Shown here: piece by piece, positions 7,511-15,327 of the stretch
Layout of the letters: each line of letters begins with the position of its first letter
Numbering within the stretch: the first letter of the stretch is position 1
NCBI GenBank assembly: GCA_964405685.1
Contig: CAYOOP010000001.1
Location: 248,001-312,000, forward strand
Length of the DNA stretch: 64,000 nt
Source: CAYOOP01 sp964405685
GTDB lineage: Bacteria; Pseudomonadota; Alphaproteobacteria; Rickettsiales; SXRF01
Direction: 5' to 3'
The notes under the pieces: generated by a model
The model's database searches: none
The model's input: only the letters and a program-made list of their open reading frames with translations
Told to the model about the DNA's origin: nothing
Made by a program: the position numbers and the translations under genes

Positions 7511-7777
7511 CTACTGGGAAACGAAGGGCAGCAACGCGATGTTACGCGCGCGCTTGATCGCCTGAGCGAGAATGCGCTGCTTCTTGTGCGACACCGAGGT
7601 GATGCGCGCCGGCATGATTTTGCCGCGTTCAGAGACGAAGCGTTGGAGCAACTTCACATCTTTGTAATCAATTTTGGGAGCGTTATCGCCGGTTAAAGGG
7701 CAAGTGCGCTTGCGGCGGAAAAACACTTTGCGGCCTTGGCCGCCTTGTGAGCTGGAGCGTTCGCGTGGTTCAGCCAT
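7511..7777 (-). CDS. rpsR: Small-subunit ribosomal protein bS18
   Basis: 88 residues. FFRRKRTCPLTG, IDYKDVKLLQRFVSERGKI and KKQRILAQAIKRARNIALLP are the conserved core of bS18. It lies 5 bases after rpsF and before the DUF2232 gene, the normal order. It binds with bS6 on the 30S platform. Confidence 0.98.
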   Translation of the reverse strand: MAEPRERSSSQGGQGRKVFFRRKRTCPLTGDNAPKIDYKDVKLLQRFVSERGKIMPARITSVSHKKQRILAQAIKRARNIALLPFVSQ

Positions 7778-7782
7778 GATGC

Positions 7783-8157
7783 TTATCCTTCTACGATTGA
7801 ATCTACGATGGGTTCTTCAGCGGCGGTGTCTTCACGGCCGCTACGCAATGGTGCGGAGGGTTCTTCCTCGAGCTCTTCCACACGCACGGTCAAATGGCGC
7901 ATGACGTCTTCATTAATGCGCATATTGCGTTCCATTTCGTGGAGCGCAGCGGCTGGCGCGTCAATACCAAGCATGGTGTAGTGGCCACGGCGAGCTTTAT
8001 CGATGCGGTAGGCGAGCGGGCGCAAACCCCAGTATTCGTTTTTCACCACCTTGCCGCCACCTTGTTTCAAGATGTCGGTGAATTGATCGGCAATCGCCGT
8101 TACCTGTTGTTTCGACAGGTCTTGCTTGGCGATAAACGTGCTCTCATAAAGAGGCAT
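7783..8157 (-). CDS. rpsF: Small-subunit ribosomal protein bS6
   Basis: 124 residues with the ferredoxin-like bS6 core: PLYESTFIAKQDLS at the N-terminus, GLRPLAYRIDKARRGHYTML and DVMRHLTVRVEE. The tail after residue 105 is acidic and serine-rich, as often seen. ATG at 8157 has a purine-rich GGAGTAAG just upstream. It is the first gene of the operon, and the 116-base gap to glmM must hold both promoters. Confidence 0.97.
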   Translation of the reverse strand: MPLYESTFIAKQDLSKQQVTAIADQFTDILKQGGGKVVKNEYWGLRPLAYRIDKARRGHYTMLGIDAPAAALHEMERNMRINEDVMRHLTVRVEELEEEPSAPLRSGREDTAAEEPIVDSIVEG

Positions 8158-8273
8158 AGGGGCTTACTCCGTAGGTTTTTTATTTAGGGAGGCGGGATAA
8201 TAGCGACGTTTTTTGCCATGGCAAGCGAAAAATCTCTTTCCCAAGCGGGTAATTCCCGCATAATACTAGCTGT

Positions 8274-9614
8274 ATGACAAAACTCTTTGGAACCGATGGG
8301 ATACGCGGCGTTGCCAACCAGTACCCGATGACGGCGGAAGTGGCCTTGAAACTCGGGATTGCGGCGGGGGGGTATTTTACCCGCGGGTCGCACCGGAATA
8401 AGGTGGTGATTGCCAAGGATACTCGGCTGTCGGGGTATATGCTGGAAACGGCGCTGACCTCCGGTTTCGTGTCTGCGGGCATGGATGTGATTTTGGTGGG
8501 GCCAATGCCGACGCCGGCGGTGGCGATGCTCGTGAAATCGTTTCGCGCGGAGCTTGGGGTCATGATTTCCGCATCCCACAACGCCTATCAGGACAATGGG
8601 ATTAAGCTTTTTGGGCCCGATGGCTACAAGCTATCTGACCGCGCGGAGATTGAGATTGAGCAGCGCGTGCTCAATTCGCATCAAGCCTCGCTCGCGCGGC
8701 CTGAAAGTCTAGGGCGGGCTAAAAGGCTGGACGATGCAGCGGGGCGGTATATTGAATTCGTAAAAGCGACCTTTCCCAAGCACTTGACCTTGGAAGACCT
8801 GACGCTCGTGCTCGATTGTGCAAACGGTGCAGCCTATCATTTAGGGCCGACGATTTTCCGGGAATTGGGCGCGAATGTGCATGTCATCGGTGCGGAGCCG
8901 AATGGGTTTAACATAAACCAAAATGTCGGTTCTACTGCACCGCAGACGTTGCAGGAGCGCGTGATTGCAACGGGTGCGAATGCAGGGATCGCGCTTGATG
9001 GCGACGCGGACCGCGTCATTATCTGCGATGAAAAAGGCAAGTTGCTGGATGGTGATCAGCTGATGGCCATGGTGGCAAGCCATTTGCATACGCACGGTGA
9101 GTTAAAGGGCGGTGGCGTGGTGGCAACCGTGATGTCAAATATGGGGTTGGAGCGTTATTTGCACACGCTGGGACTCCATCTGCATCGCACGAAAGTGGGC
9201 GACCGCTATGTGATGGAGGCGATGCGCGATGGTGGATATAATTTAGGCGGCGAACAATCCGGCCATTTGATTTTGAACGATTATGTGACGACGGGGGATG
9301 GGCTGATCGCCGCACTTCAGGTGCTTGCCGTCATGGTTGAAAAAGAGCAACTGTTAAGCGCGTGCGGGCATTGCTTTGAGCCACTGCCGCAGGTGCTTAA
9401 AAGCGTGAAAATTCCTCTAGGTGCCAATCCGCTGGCCAGTGGAAAAGTGAAGGCGTCGATTGAGACGCTTGAAACATCGCTTCAAAGCAAAGGCCGATTG
9501 CTCGTCCGCCCCTCGGGCACCGAACCCTTGATTCGGGTGATGATTGAGGGGGATGACGTCGCCGAAATCACCAAAATGGCCGATGATCTTTGTAATTTAA
9601 TTGCTGCTGCTTAA
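8274..9614 (+). CDS. glmM: Phosphoglucosamine mutase
   Basis: 446 residues, full length. It converts glucosamine-6-phosphate to glucosamine-1-phosphate for peptidoglycan and lipopolysaccharide. LFGTDGIRGVAN, the phosphoserine loop MISASHNAYQDNGIK, the metal site DGDADR and the C-terminal phosphate loop VRPSGTEPLIRVM are all present. It is transcribed alone, divergently from rpsF. Its last codons are followed by a 340-base region of repeats. Confidence 0.98.
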   Translation: MTKLFGTDGIRGVANQYPMTAEVALKLGIAAGGYFTRGSHRNKVVIAKDTRLSGYMLETALTSGFVSAGMDVILVGPMPTPAVAMLVKSFRAELGVMISASHNAYQDNGIKLFGPDGYKLSDRAEIEIEQRVLNSHQASLARPESLGRAKRLDDAAGRYIEFVKATFPKHLTLEDLTLVLDCANGAAYHLGPTIFRELGANVHVIGAEPNGFNINQNVGSTAPQTLQERVIATGANAGIALDGDADRVIICDEKGKLLDGDQLMAMVASHLHTHGELKGGGVVATVMSNMGLERYLHTLGLHLHRTKVGDRYVMEAMRDGGYNLGGEQSGHLILNDYVTTGDGLIAALQVLAVMVEKEQLLSACGHCFEPLPQVLKSVKIPLGANPLASGKVKASIETLETSLQSKGRLLVRPSGTEPLIRVMIEGDDVAEITKMADDLCNLIAAA

Positions 9615-9871
9615 CTCCATAGTGTGTTTTAGGCCGCGGCCTGTAGCGGGTACTTTAAGGACTCACACGTGAGGTCGGTACGTATGCTGTTTTCCAACAG
9701 TCATCCGCTGCGCACACCTGAGATAGGAGTTTGTGACTCAAACCTCACCATACGCCATCGCCGAATTCATCCTGCCCCGGTTGGGATCTACAATTCAACC
9801 GCTGGACTTAATGTTCTGCAGAACATTATGGGTTGTATATGGGTAATAGTGCGCCTGGAAGTCTCTTTTTT
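9615..9871. other. Gene-free stretch after glmM with short palindromes
   Basis: I see no credible gene here. It contains the palindromes GGCCGCGGCC (near 9633) and TAATGTTC-TGCA-GAACATTA (9809-9828); the latter resembles the centre of one stem of the element in hemF (ATGTTC-TCCT-GAACAT). An open frame at 9669-9920 has no family features and runs into the repeat at 9872, so it is not called. Confidence 0.5.
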
Positions 9872-9952
9872 CGTCATTGCGAGGAGGCATCGCCGACGAA
9901 GCAATCCAGTTGTAAGTTAGGTTGGATTGCTTCGCTCACGCTCGCAATGACG
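9872..9952. repeat. CGTCATTGCGAG inverted repeat, copy 1
   Basis: CGTCATTGCGAG at the left end and its reverse complement CTCGCAATGACG at the right end enclose a second inverted pair, GAAGCAATCCA (9898 region) and TGGATTGCTTC. It ends 3 bases before the stop codon of coq7. This sequence is a widespread dispersed palindrome in Proteobacteria. The second copy here is at 20779-20903, also abutting a gene end. Confidence 0.85.
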
Positions 9953-9954
9953 GA

Positions 9955-10497
9955 TTAAATTCTCTCCGACAACCAAATCGCAATGCGGGTTTTGGTTTTG
10001 ATTCCGAGGGTTAGGAGTTCGTAGAAGGGGGATTCTTCGGCACCGTGTTTGAGGCCAGTGTCGTGGTGTTCCATTTCTTCCTGGCGGAATTGCTCAATGG
10101 TGTTGGCAAGCGCCGCTTCTTCCGGAAAATCTTTTTGTAGTTCGGCGTGTTGCTTAGCGTAGTGGTCGTTGATGACGCTTTCAACGGCAACCGTGCACGC
10201 CATCGCCGCTTTTTCGCCGAGCGCTGCACTCATCGCACCCATCATCCATCCGGCGACGTGCCACAGCGGTTGCAACGCAGTGGGGCGGACATTGCGCTCT
10301 TTGACTAGTCGATTGAATTCATTCAAATGTTTTTCTTCCTGGTCAGCCATATGGCGGATTGTTTCGGTTGCGGATTTGTTTTTCAAAACCGCCAATTGAC
10401 CGGCGTAAATCCGCTTCGCGCCATACTCGCCTGCTTGGTCGACGCGGAGCATACGTTCTAGTTTTTCTTTTTTGGAGAGATTGCCGGGCAAGGTCAT
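9955..10497 (-). CDS. coq7: Ubiquinone hydroxylase, COQ7 (DMQ hydroxylase)
   Basis: 180 residues of ferritin-like di-iron protein. It performs the last hydroxylation of ubiquinone synthesis at the inner membrane. The metal-ligand pattern is seen: E in DQAGEYGAKRIY, EEKHL, E in TVAVESVINDHY, and FRQEEMEHHD near residue 140. The ATG at 10497 overlaps the dsbB stop by 4 bases; a longer open frame upstream is non-coding in character. It is paired with dsbB in one operon. Confidence 0.95.
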   Translation of the reverse strand: MTLPGNLSKKEKLERMLRVDQAGEYGAKRIYAGQLAVLKNKSATETIRHMADQEEKHLNEFNRLVKERNVRPTALQPLWHVAGWMMGAMSAALGEKAAMACTVAVESVINDHYAKQHAELQKDFPEEAALANTIEQFRQEEMEHHDTGLKHGAEESPFYELLTLGIKTKTRIAIWLSERI

Positions 10498-10973
10498 TTC
10501 AACCTCGCGGCAGTAAAAGCAAGGGTGGCAAGGGCGAAGGAATAGATGGCGTTCCATGCGGCCATGGAAAGGCCGAGGATATAGGCCATAGCCTGATCGC
10601 ACGAGACTTGGGGGGCATTTTGGATGCGGGCGCGGATGTCGTCTAGGCTGCCACCGGCACCGTCGGCTACGCAAGACGAGCCGAACCAGCCAGCTTCAAC
10701 CCCTATGTGTTTGAGGGCAATCACCGTACCAATGGTGAACACTAGGCCGATTACTAGAAGTATAGTCTTTCTATGTTTATCAGTATTATATCTATAGGCA
10801 AAAATCCCTAACGCCACTACCAGAGCGTGTGGAATGCGCTGTAAGATACATAAATGGCACGGGTGGAGATGAAACCCGTATTGCGCAATAAGGGCACCTA
10901 AAAGCGCTGCTGCAGAGGCGGCAGCAAACAGCAGAAACAGGGCACCAGAGCGCAAGAATTCGCGGGTAATCAT
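10494..10973 (-). CDS. dsbB: Disulfide bond formation protein B
   Basis: 159 residues with four hydrophobic helices. HPCHLCILQRIPH carries the CXXC that passes electrons to quinone. The second periplasmic loop holds the other cysteines: SSCVAD near residue 97 and VSCDQA near 120. It re-oxidises DsbA and gives electrons to ubiquinone, which makes the pairing with coq7 sensible. The cysteine spacing is that of the short DsbB/DsbI type common in Alphaproteobacteria. Confidence 0.92.
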   Translation of the reverse strand: MITREFLRSGALFLLFAAASAAALLGALIAQYGFHLHPCHLCILQRIPHALVVALGIFAYRYNTDKHRKTILLVIGLVFTIGTVIALKHIGVEAGWFGSSCVADGAGGSLDDIRARIQNAPQVSCDQAMAYILGLSMAAWNAIYSFALATLAFTAARLK

Positions 10974-11018
10974 GGTTTTTCTATAGCCCTTTTTAACGAA
11001 ATCCGCTACAGCAAACGC

Positions 11019-11474
11019 ATGATGCGAGCATTAAAAATCCTGTGCGCGGGGGTCCTAGCCCTGACTTCAACTTCGGCGTTTTCCGAAGGCGAAGACGTGG
11101 CGATTATGATGTTGCAAGCATCGCAGAAAGTGGTGGAGCACCAGTATGATGATGCGATTACGCTCTATACACAGGCGATTGCCAAAGCGCCCACCTATGC
11201 GGATCTCTACCTTCAGCGCGCGTTTACCTACCGCGAGATGAACCGCATCGGCCAGATGCAGGCGGATGCGATTGTGGTGGTGAAACTCGCAGACCAGAAA
11301 ATCACCGGTGGTAGCAACAACGGCCGCGACTATTATTTGCGCGGCAGCGGCTATCGTTTACTGAAGCGATTCCCGGAAGCGCGCGCGGATATCGAAAATG
11401 CCATCCGTATGAAAAATGACAATCGCTGGCGGATGGATTTGCAGGCGCTTTCGCTCGAAGAAAAAATGCAATAA
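11019..11474 (+). CDS. Secreted TPR-repeat protein
   Basis: 151 residues. A signal peptide (ALKILCAGVLALTSTSAFS) is followed by two to three tetratricopeptide units: YDDAITLYTQAIAKAPTYADLYL at about 44-66, then RDYYLRGSGYRLLKRFPEA at about 105-123. Such small periplasmic TPR proteins act as scaffolds; the partner is unknown. ATG codons at 11019 and 11022 are both possible. The stop overlaps the start of the next gene by one base, suggesting the two work together at the envelope. Confidence 0.75.
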   Translation: MMRALKILCAGVLALTSTSAFSEGEDVAIMMLQASQKVVEHQYDDAITLYTQAIAKAPTYADLYLQRAFTYREMNRIGQMQADAIVVVKLADQKITGGSNNGRDYYLRGSGYRLLKRFPEARADIENAIRMKNDNRWRMDLQALSLEEKMQ

Positions 11475-12184
11475 TGCGCTGGCTCGTAGTGGTGTTGTGC
11501 TTATTACCAACCGCGGCATTGGCAACGCGCAATGTGTCTAGCCCCGTAGTTGAAGAAGGCGCGTGGAAGTCGGAGGCGCGCTACGGGTTTGAGTTTGATG
11601 ACCTGCCAGCGCAGGACGATCGCTTCCGGCAATTCTACTATGTGGAATATGGGGTGACGGATTGGTATGCGCTCCGCTTAGCGGGCCGCTGGTCGAAGAC
11701 ACAAGGACGGGCCAACGATTTTGTTAGCACAGAAGTGGAGCAGCGCTTTCAGCTTTTTGAAAAAGCAAGTGATGGTTGGGATGGTGGATTGAAGATTGTC
11801 TATGCATTTGCGGACAACCCACGGGCATTGGATACGCTTGATCTTCAGATCCTAGCGCAACGGGCGTTTGGCCCTTGGAATGTCCGCGGAAATATTGTCA
11901 CCCAGCAAGAAGTTGGCAAGGGTGCGGACGGCGGCGTGAGCTGGACGCTTTCCCAGCAAACAACCTATAAGCTTTCGTCGGATTTAGCCGTAGGTGGTGA
12001 GTGGTTCGGCACGCTGGGTAAGTTAAGCGAGCAACACGGTATCGGCCAACAACAACATCAGCTAGGGCCTGTGGTTTCCTATACGGTAAACCCACAACTT
12101 ACCATTGAGACCGGCTATCTCTTCGGCGTCACGAAACCCACGAGTGACGGGCTGTTTAAGCTGTTCTTCAAAGCGGATTTTTAG
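11474..12184 (+). CDS. Predicted outer-membrane beta-barrel protein
   Basis: 236 residues. Signal peptide WLVVVLCLLPTAALA, then alternating amphipathic strands rich in aromatic residues (for example FRQFYYVEYGVTDWYALRLAGRW). The last strand ends in KLFFKADF, the terminal phenylalanine being a BAM recognition mark. The strand count suggests about 10-12 strands. The family is not recognised; it resembles copper-resistance or DUF-type small barrels in general shape only. Confidence 0.7.
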   Translation: MRWLVVVLCLLPTAALATRNVSSPVVEEGAWKSEARYGFEFDDLPAQDDRFRQFYYVEYGVTDWYALRLAGRWSKTQGRANDFVSTEVEQRFQLFEKASDGWDGGLKIVYAFADNPRALDTLDLQILAQRAFGPWNVRGNIVTQQEVGKGADGGVSWTLSQQTTYKLSSDLAVGGEWFGTLGKLSEQHGIGQQQHQLGPVVSYTVNPQLTIETGYLFGVTKPTSDGLFKLFFKADF

Positions 12185-12312
12185 GTTTCCGGGCTTAAAA
12201 TATCACGCTCCATGATGCCCTTTTGCTGTTCACATTACTTAGATCGTTAGATTAAGCCTAATTTAATGTTTTCTGTCCATACTGACGCCATCAATTGCAA
12301 CACACTGTCTTT

Positions 12313-13350
12313 ATGCATAGTTTTAAGAAACATCCTATTGTTACCTTATTGGTAATCAACGTTTTCATCATTATTATGTGCATGGCGATTGCGGAATTTG
12401 CCCTGCGTTTTTTTACTTCCTACGCAATCGATTATTATACTGGGGTTAGTAAGGAAGGACATTACGAATTCCCCTACGGTAAGATATTAGTGAATAAAGA
12501 TGGTTGGCCTGATGAAGAGTTTAATTTAGCCAGCAAAAAACCTCGTGTAGGCTACTTCGGCGATTCAGTCGCCTATGGCGTGGGTGCCGGACATGGATAT
12601 AGGATGGAGGATTTGCTGCGTAAGGAGTTGCCGCAATACGAGCAGTGGGTGTTTGCTGCGGCAGGTGACGGCATACAAGACGACACTCTTTCTCGAATAG
12701 CCCGGCAATATAAACTCAATTATGTCGTTTATATGATGAATATGAACGACATCATGCCACTGCTTAGTACGGTTCATGATAGCAGCCCCAGGGATAATCG
12801 ATATATAGTCCACCGTATTAAAGCGCTTGTAAGTCACGTCGATTATTTAAGGGGTAAATCGTATCTCTATAATTTTATCCGTACTCGGGCCAAATATATG
12901 TTGACCCGAATGGGATATGAAGCAAGCGGTTTTGAAGCCTATGAATTATTTCCTCAGAAAAACCAAGAGATTATCCAGCAAGTTAGCGCTAGGATAAATG
13001 AGGCCGGAAAAAAATTGGCGAAAGAAGGCATTACCTTTTGCGTGATTATCCTTCCATACGAAATGCAGGTATCTCAGGAAGCCGCGAACCAGTACCGTTC
13101 TATGGGTATCAAGTGGGAGGATGGATTTGTGGACGGCAGCACCCAAACATTACTCAAGAAATACTTGAAAGTGCCCTATATCTACAATGGTCTGGATGCT
13201 TTTAAGGGAATGCACCCTGCGCTAGGAGAAACATTTGTCTATAATAAGGGAGACAAGATTGACTGGAATCACCCCAACCGGGAAGGGCACCGAATCTTGT
13301 ACCAGGGTTTCCTGCATTCCCACTCGTGCCCTTTCTTGCCAAAACTATAG
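12313..13350 (+). CDS. Membrane-anchored SGNH-fold hydrolase-like protein
   Basis: 345 residues from the ATG at 12313; a TTG at 12295 would add six. One N-terminal membrane helix (residues about 8-32) is followed by an SGNH-like domain: GYFGDSVAYGVG holds the nucleophile block, MNMNDIMP is a block III-like asparagine, and DWNHPNREGH is the catalytic D-x-x-H. Such proteins de-esterify or acetylate cell-surface glycans; the substrate is unknown. Codon use is more AT-rich than in the neighbours, which hints at a transferred gene. It is convergent with purC. Confidence 0.7.
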   Translation: MHSFKKHPIVTLLVINVFIIIMCMAIAEFALRFFTSYAIDYYTGVSKEGHYEFPYGKILVNKDGWPDEEFNLASKKPRVGYFGDSVAYGVGAGHGYRMEDLLRKELPQYEQWVFAAAGDGIQDDTLSRIARQYKLNYVVYMMNMNDIMPLLSTVHDSSPRDNRYIVHRIKALVSHVDYLRGKSYLYNFIRTRAKYMLTRMGYEASGFEAYELFPQKNQEIIQQVSARINEAGKKLAKEGITFCVIILPYEMQVSQEAANQYRSMGIKWEDGFVDGSTQTLLKKYLKVPYIYNGLDAFKGMHPALGETFVYNKGDKIDWNHPNREGHRILYQGFLHSHSCPFLPKL

Positions 13351-13359
13351 CGATCTTTC

Positions 13360-14130
13360 TTAGGACTTTTTGGTGGTTGGCACCGGCGCGAGCACTTCCA
13401 TGTCTGCAACCGGCAATACGCCTAGGCGGCGGGCGACTTCGCGGTAGCCTTCTTCGACGTTATCCAAGTCGAGGCGGAAGCGGTCTTTGTCCATTTTGTC
13501 GCCGGTTTTAACATCCCATAGACGGCAGTTATCGGGGCTGATTTCATCAGCCAGCACTAAACGCTCAGAGCCTTCTTCGAACAGGCGGCCGAATTCTAGT
13601 TTAAAGTCAACCAAACGCAAGCCAATGCCGGTGAAAAGACCACACAGGAAATCGTTGATCCGGAAGGTGAGCATGCGAATCTCGTCGAGCTCGTGCGGTG
13701 TCGCCCAGCGGAAATAGAAAATATGTTCTTCGGAGACGAAGGGATCGCCCATTTTGTCGTTCTTGTAGCAAAACTCAATCATCGGGTGGCCAAGCTGCGT
13801 GCCTTCATCGACTTGGAAACGCTTGCAGAAACTACCGGCGGCAACGTTGCGCACAATCACCTCAAGCGGAATGATTTGCACAGCCTTGACCAACTGTTCG
13901 CGCATGTTTAGGCTGCGGATAAAGTGCGTGGGCACGCCGATTTCGTGCAGGCGGAGCATTAAATATTCGGAGATGCGATTGTTGATGACACCTTTGCCGT
14001 TGATGGTGCCTTTTTTGATATTGTTAAAGGCCGTGGCATCGTCCTTAAAATGCTGGATTAGCGTACCCGGTTCAGGGCCTTCGAAAAGCTGCTTGGCTTT
14101 TCCTTCATAGATGGGTTTGCGCGGGGACAT
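13360..14130 (-). CDS. purC: Phosphoribosylaminoimidazole-succinocarboxamide synthase
   Basis: About 256 residues. SAICAR synthetase of purine synthesis, joining aspartate to CAIR with ATP. IYEGKAKQLFEGP and FKDDATAFN are the N-terminal signature, and VDFKLEFGRL and LADEISPDNCRLWD the ATP and metal site. I chose the ATG at 14130, which gives the family start; in-frame ATGs at 14160 and 14199 would add 10 or 23 residues of atypical sequence. No strong ribosome-binding site marks any of them. Confidence 0.95.
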   Translation of the reverse strand: MSPRKPIYEGKAKQLFEGPEPGTLIQHFKDDATAFNNIKKGTINGKGVINNRISEYLMLRLHEIGVPTHFIRSLNMREQLVKAVQIIPLEVIVRNVAAGSFCKRFQVDEGTQLGHPMIEFCYKNDKMGDPFVSEEHIFYFRWATPHELDEIRMLTFRINDFLCGLFTGIGLRLVDFKLEFGRLFEEGSERLVLADEISPDNCRLWDVKTGDKMDKDRFRLDLDNVEEGYREVARRLGVLPVADMEVLAPVPTTKKS

Positions 14131-14288
14131 GGGCTGGAACGATTTAATCTTGAGGAGCATGGGTTGGTTGTACGCCTGTTTGCCACAAAACACAAACAAA
14201 ACTTCACGTTGAATTTAATACGGTTTCAGATTACAATTCTTCTCCCGAAGCACCCCCCTCAAACAATAGAAAACTTAAGGAAAAACAG

Positions 14289-14597
14289 ATGGCTGAATTT
14301 GATGACCGCGAATCCGCATTCGAGAATAAATATGCCCACGATGAAGAAACCGCCTTTAAAGCCGCCGCCCGCCGCAATAAGCTTGTGGGCCTGTGGGCCG
14401 CCGGTTTGCTTGGGTATGATGCCGCGCGCGCCGAGGCTTACGCCAAAGAAGTAATCGCCGCTGATTTTGAAATGGCGGGCGATGAAGACGTCATCAAAAA
14501 ACTCATGACCGATTTGGGCACACGCGCCACTGAAAAAGACATCCGCCACCACATGGCGGAGCTTTACAAAGAAGCGCTGAAACAAATTAGCGGGTAG
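14289..14597 (+). CDS. ATP synthase zeta-type inhibitor (DUF1476)
   Basis: 102 residues, all-helical. DRESAFENKYAHDEE at the N-terminus is the inhibitory segment of the alphaproteobacterial F1 zeta subunit, and ARRNKLVGLWAAGLLG begins the four-helix core. In Paracoccus this protein blocks F1 rotation in the hydrolysis direction. ATG is preceded by AAGGAAAAACAG. Its stop codon lies in one arm of an inverted heptamer array that runs into ampD. Confidence 0.9.
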   Translation: MAEFDDRESAFENKYAHDEETAFKAAARRNKLVGLWAAGLLGYDAARAEAYAKEVIAADFEMAGDEDVIKKLMTDLGTRATEKDIRHHMAELYKEALKQISG

Positions 14598-14671
14598 CGG
14601 TTGGCGGATAGTTATGAGCAACACACCACCATCTCCCACTTCTATCCGCTATCCGCTATCTGCTACCCGCT
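14589..14671. repeat. Inverted arrays of the heptamer TATCCGC at the ampD start
   Basis: Left arm 14589-14611 (AGCGGGTAGCGG then TTGGCGGATAG) and right arm 14642-14671 (CTATCCGCTATCCGC and following) are complementary apart from one extra 7-base unit on the right. The left arm contains the stop codon of the zeta gene; the right arm is translated as part of AmpD residues 10-20. It has the same design as the array at 1118-1236 but a different heptamer. Confidence 0.85.
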
Positions 14672-15279
14672 CTCTCCCCTCCCCTAACCACGATAGCCGC
14701 GACGGTTGTGCTGTTGATATGTTAGTGCTGCATTATACCGGCATGCGTAGTTGTAGCTCGGCACTGGATCGGTTGATTGATCCTGCTGCCAAGGTGAGTG
14801 CGCATTATGTGGTGGATGAAGAGGGCAGCATCTGGCAATTGGTGCAAGAAGACATGCGCGCGTGGCACGCCGGGAAAAGTTTTTGGCGTGGTGCAACCAA
14901 TATTAATCAGCGCTCAATTGGCATTGAAATCGTCAACCCCGGGCATGAATTTGGCTATCGCCCGTTTCCGATAGCACAAATGCAAAGCGTGATTCACCTA
15001 TGCAAAGATATTTTGAACCGCCATGCCATTCCTGCAGAAAATGTCGTAGGACATTCCGATATCGCGCCTGCGCGTAAACAAGACCCCGGCGAACTCTTCG
15101 ACTGGCAATGGTTTGCACGTGAAGGCATTGGCATCTGGCCGTTTCCGAGTGAGGTAAGCACACAAGCGCTTGCAGATTATGGCTATGATGTGAGTGATGA
15201 AAAAGCTGCGATGGTAGCGTTTAAGCGACACTTCCTACCAATCCTGCGGGATGCGAAAAGCGTCAGCGCAGGATCTTAA
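14614..15279 (+). CDS. ampD: N-acetylmuramyl-L-alanine amidase, AmpD family
   Basis: 221 residues. It removes the peptide from anhydro-muropeptides in wall recycling. Zinc ligands are in LVLHYTG and VVGHSDIAPARKQDPG; the KXDPG block is diagnostic. The N-terminal 22 residues (SIRYPLSATRS part) are encoded by a heptamer array, and the last dozen (LRDAKSVSAGS) by the first hairpin of an intergenic repeat, so both ends of the protein are made of repeat DNA. The core starts at about residue 24 (PNHDSRDG). A later start is possible, but no other ATG precedes this core. Confidence 0.9.
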   Translation: MSNTPPSPTSIRYPLSATRSLPSPNHDSRDGCAVDMLVLHYTGMRSCSSALDRLIDPAAKVSAHYVVDEEGSIWQLVQEDMRAWHAGKSFWRGATNINQRSIGIEIVNPGHEFGYRPFPIAQMQSVIHLCKDILNRHAIPAENVVGHSDIAPARKQDPGELFDWQWFAREGIGIWPFPSEVSTQALADYGYDVSDEKAAMVAFKRHFLPILRDAKSVSAGS

Positions 15280-15320
15280 GCGATAGAGATCCTGTGCTCA
15301 TGCTACGCATGCCACAGGAT
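15241..15320. repeat. Paired-hairpin intergenic repeat, copy 2
   Basis: First hairpin ATCCTGCG (15241-15248) with CGCAGGAT (15267-15274); second hairpin ATCCTGTG (15289) to CACAGGAT (15320) with inner arms CATGC/GCATG around TAC. Compared with copy 1 (6085), the inner strands GGGAYGCG and GCGTCAG are kept, while T:A and C:G pairs are exchanged on both sides of the stems. The first hairpin encodes the end of AmpD and its stop. Confidence 0.8.
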
Positions 15321-15327
15321 TTATGCA

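Noticed and set aside
9669..9920. 83-codon open frame after glmM
   Set aside because: No ribosome-binding site or motif; it reads through palindromes and into the dispersed repeat at 9872.
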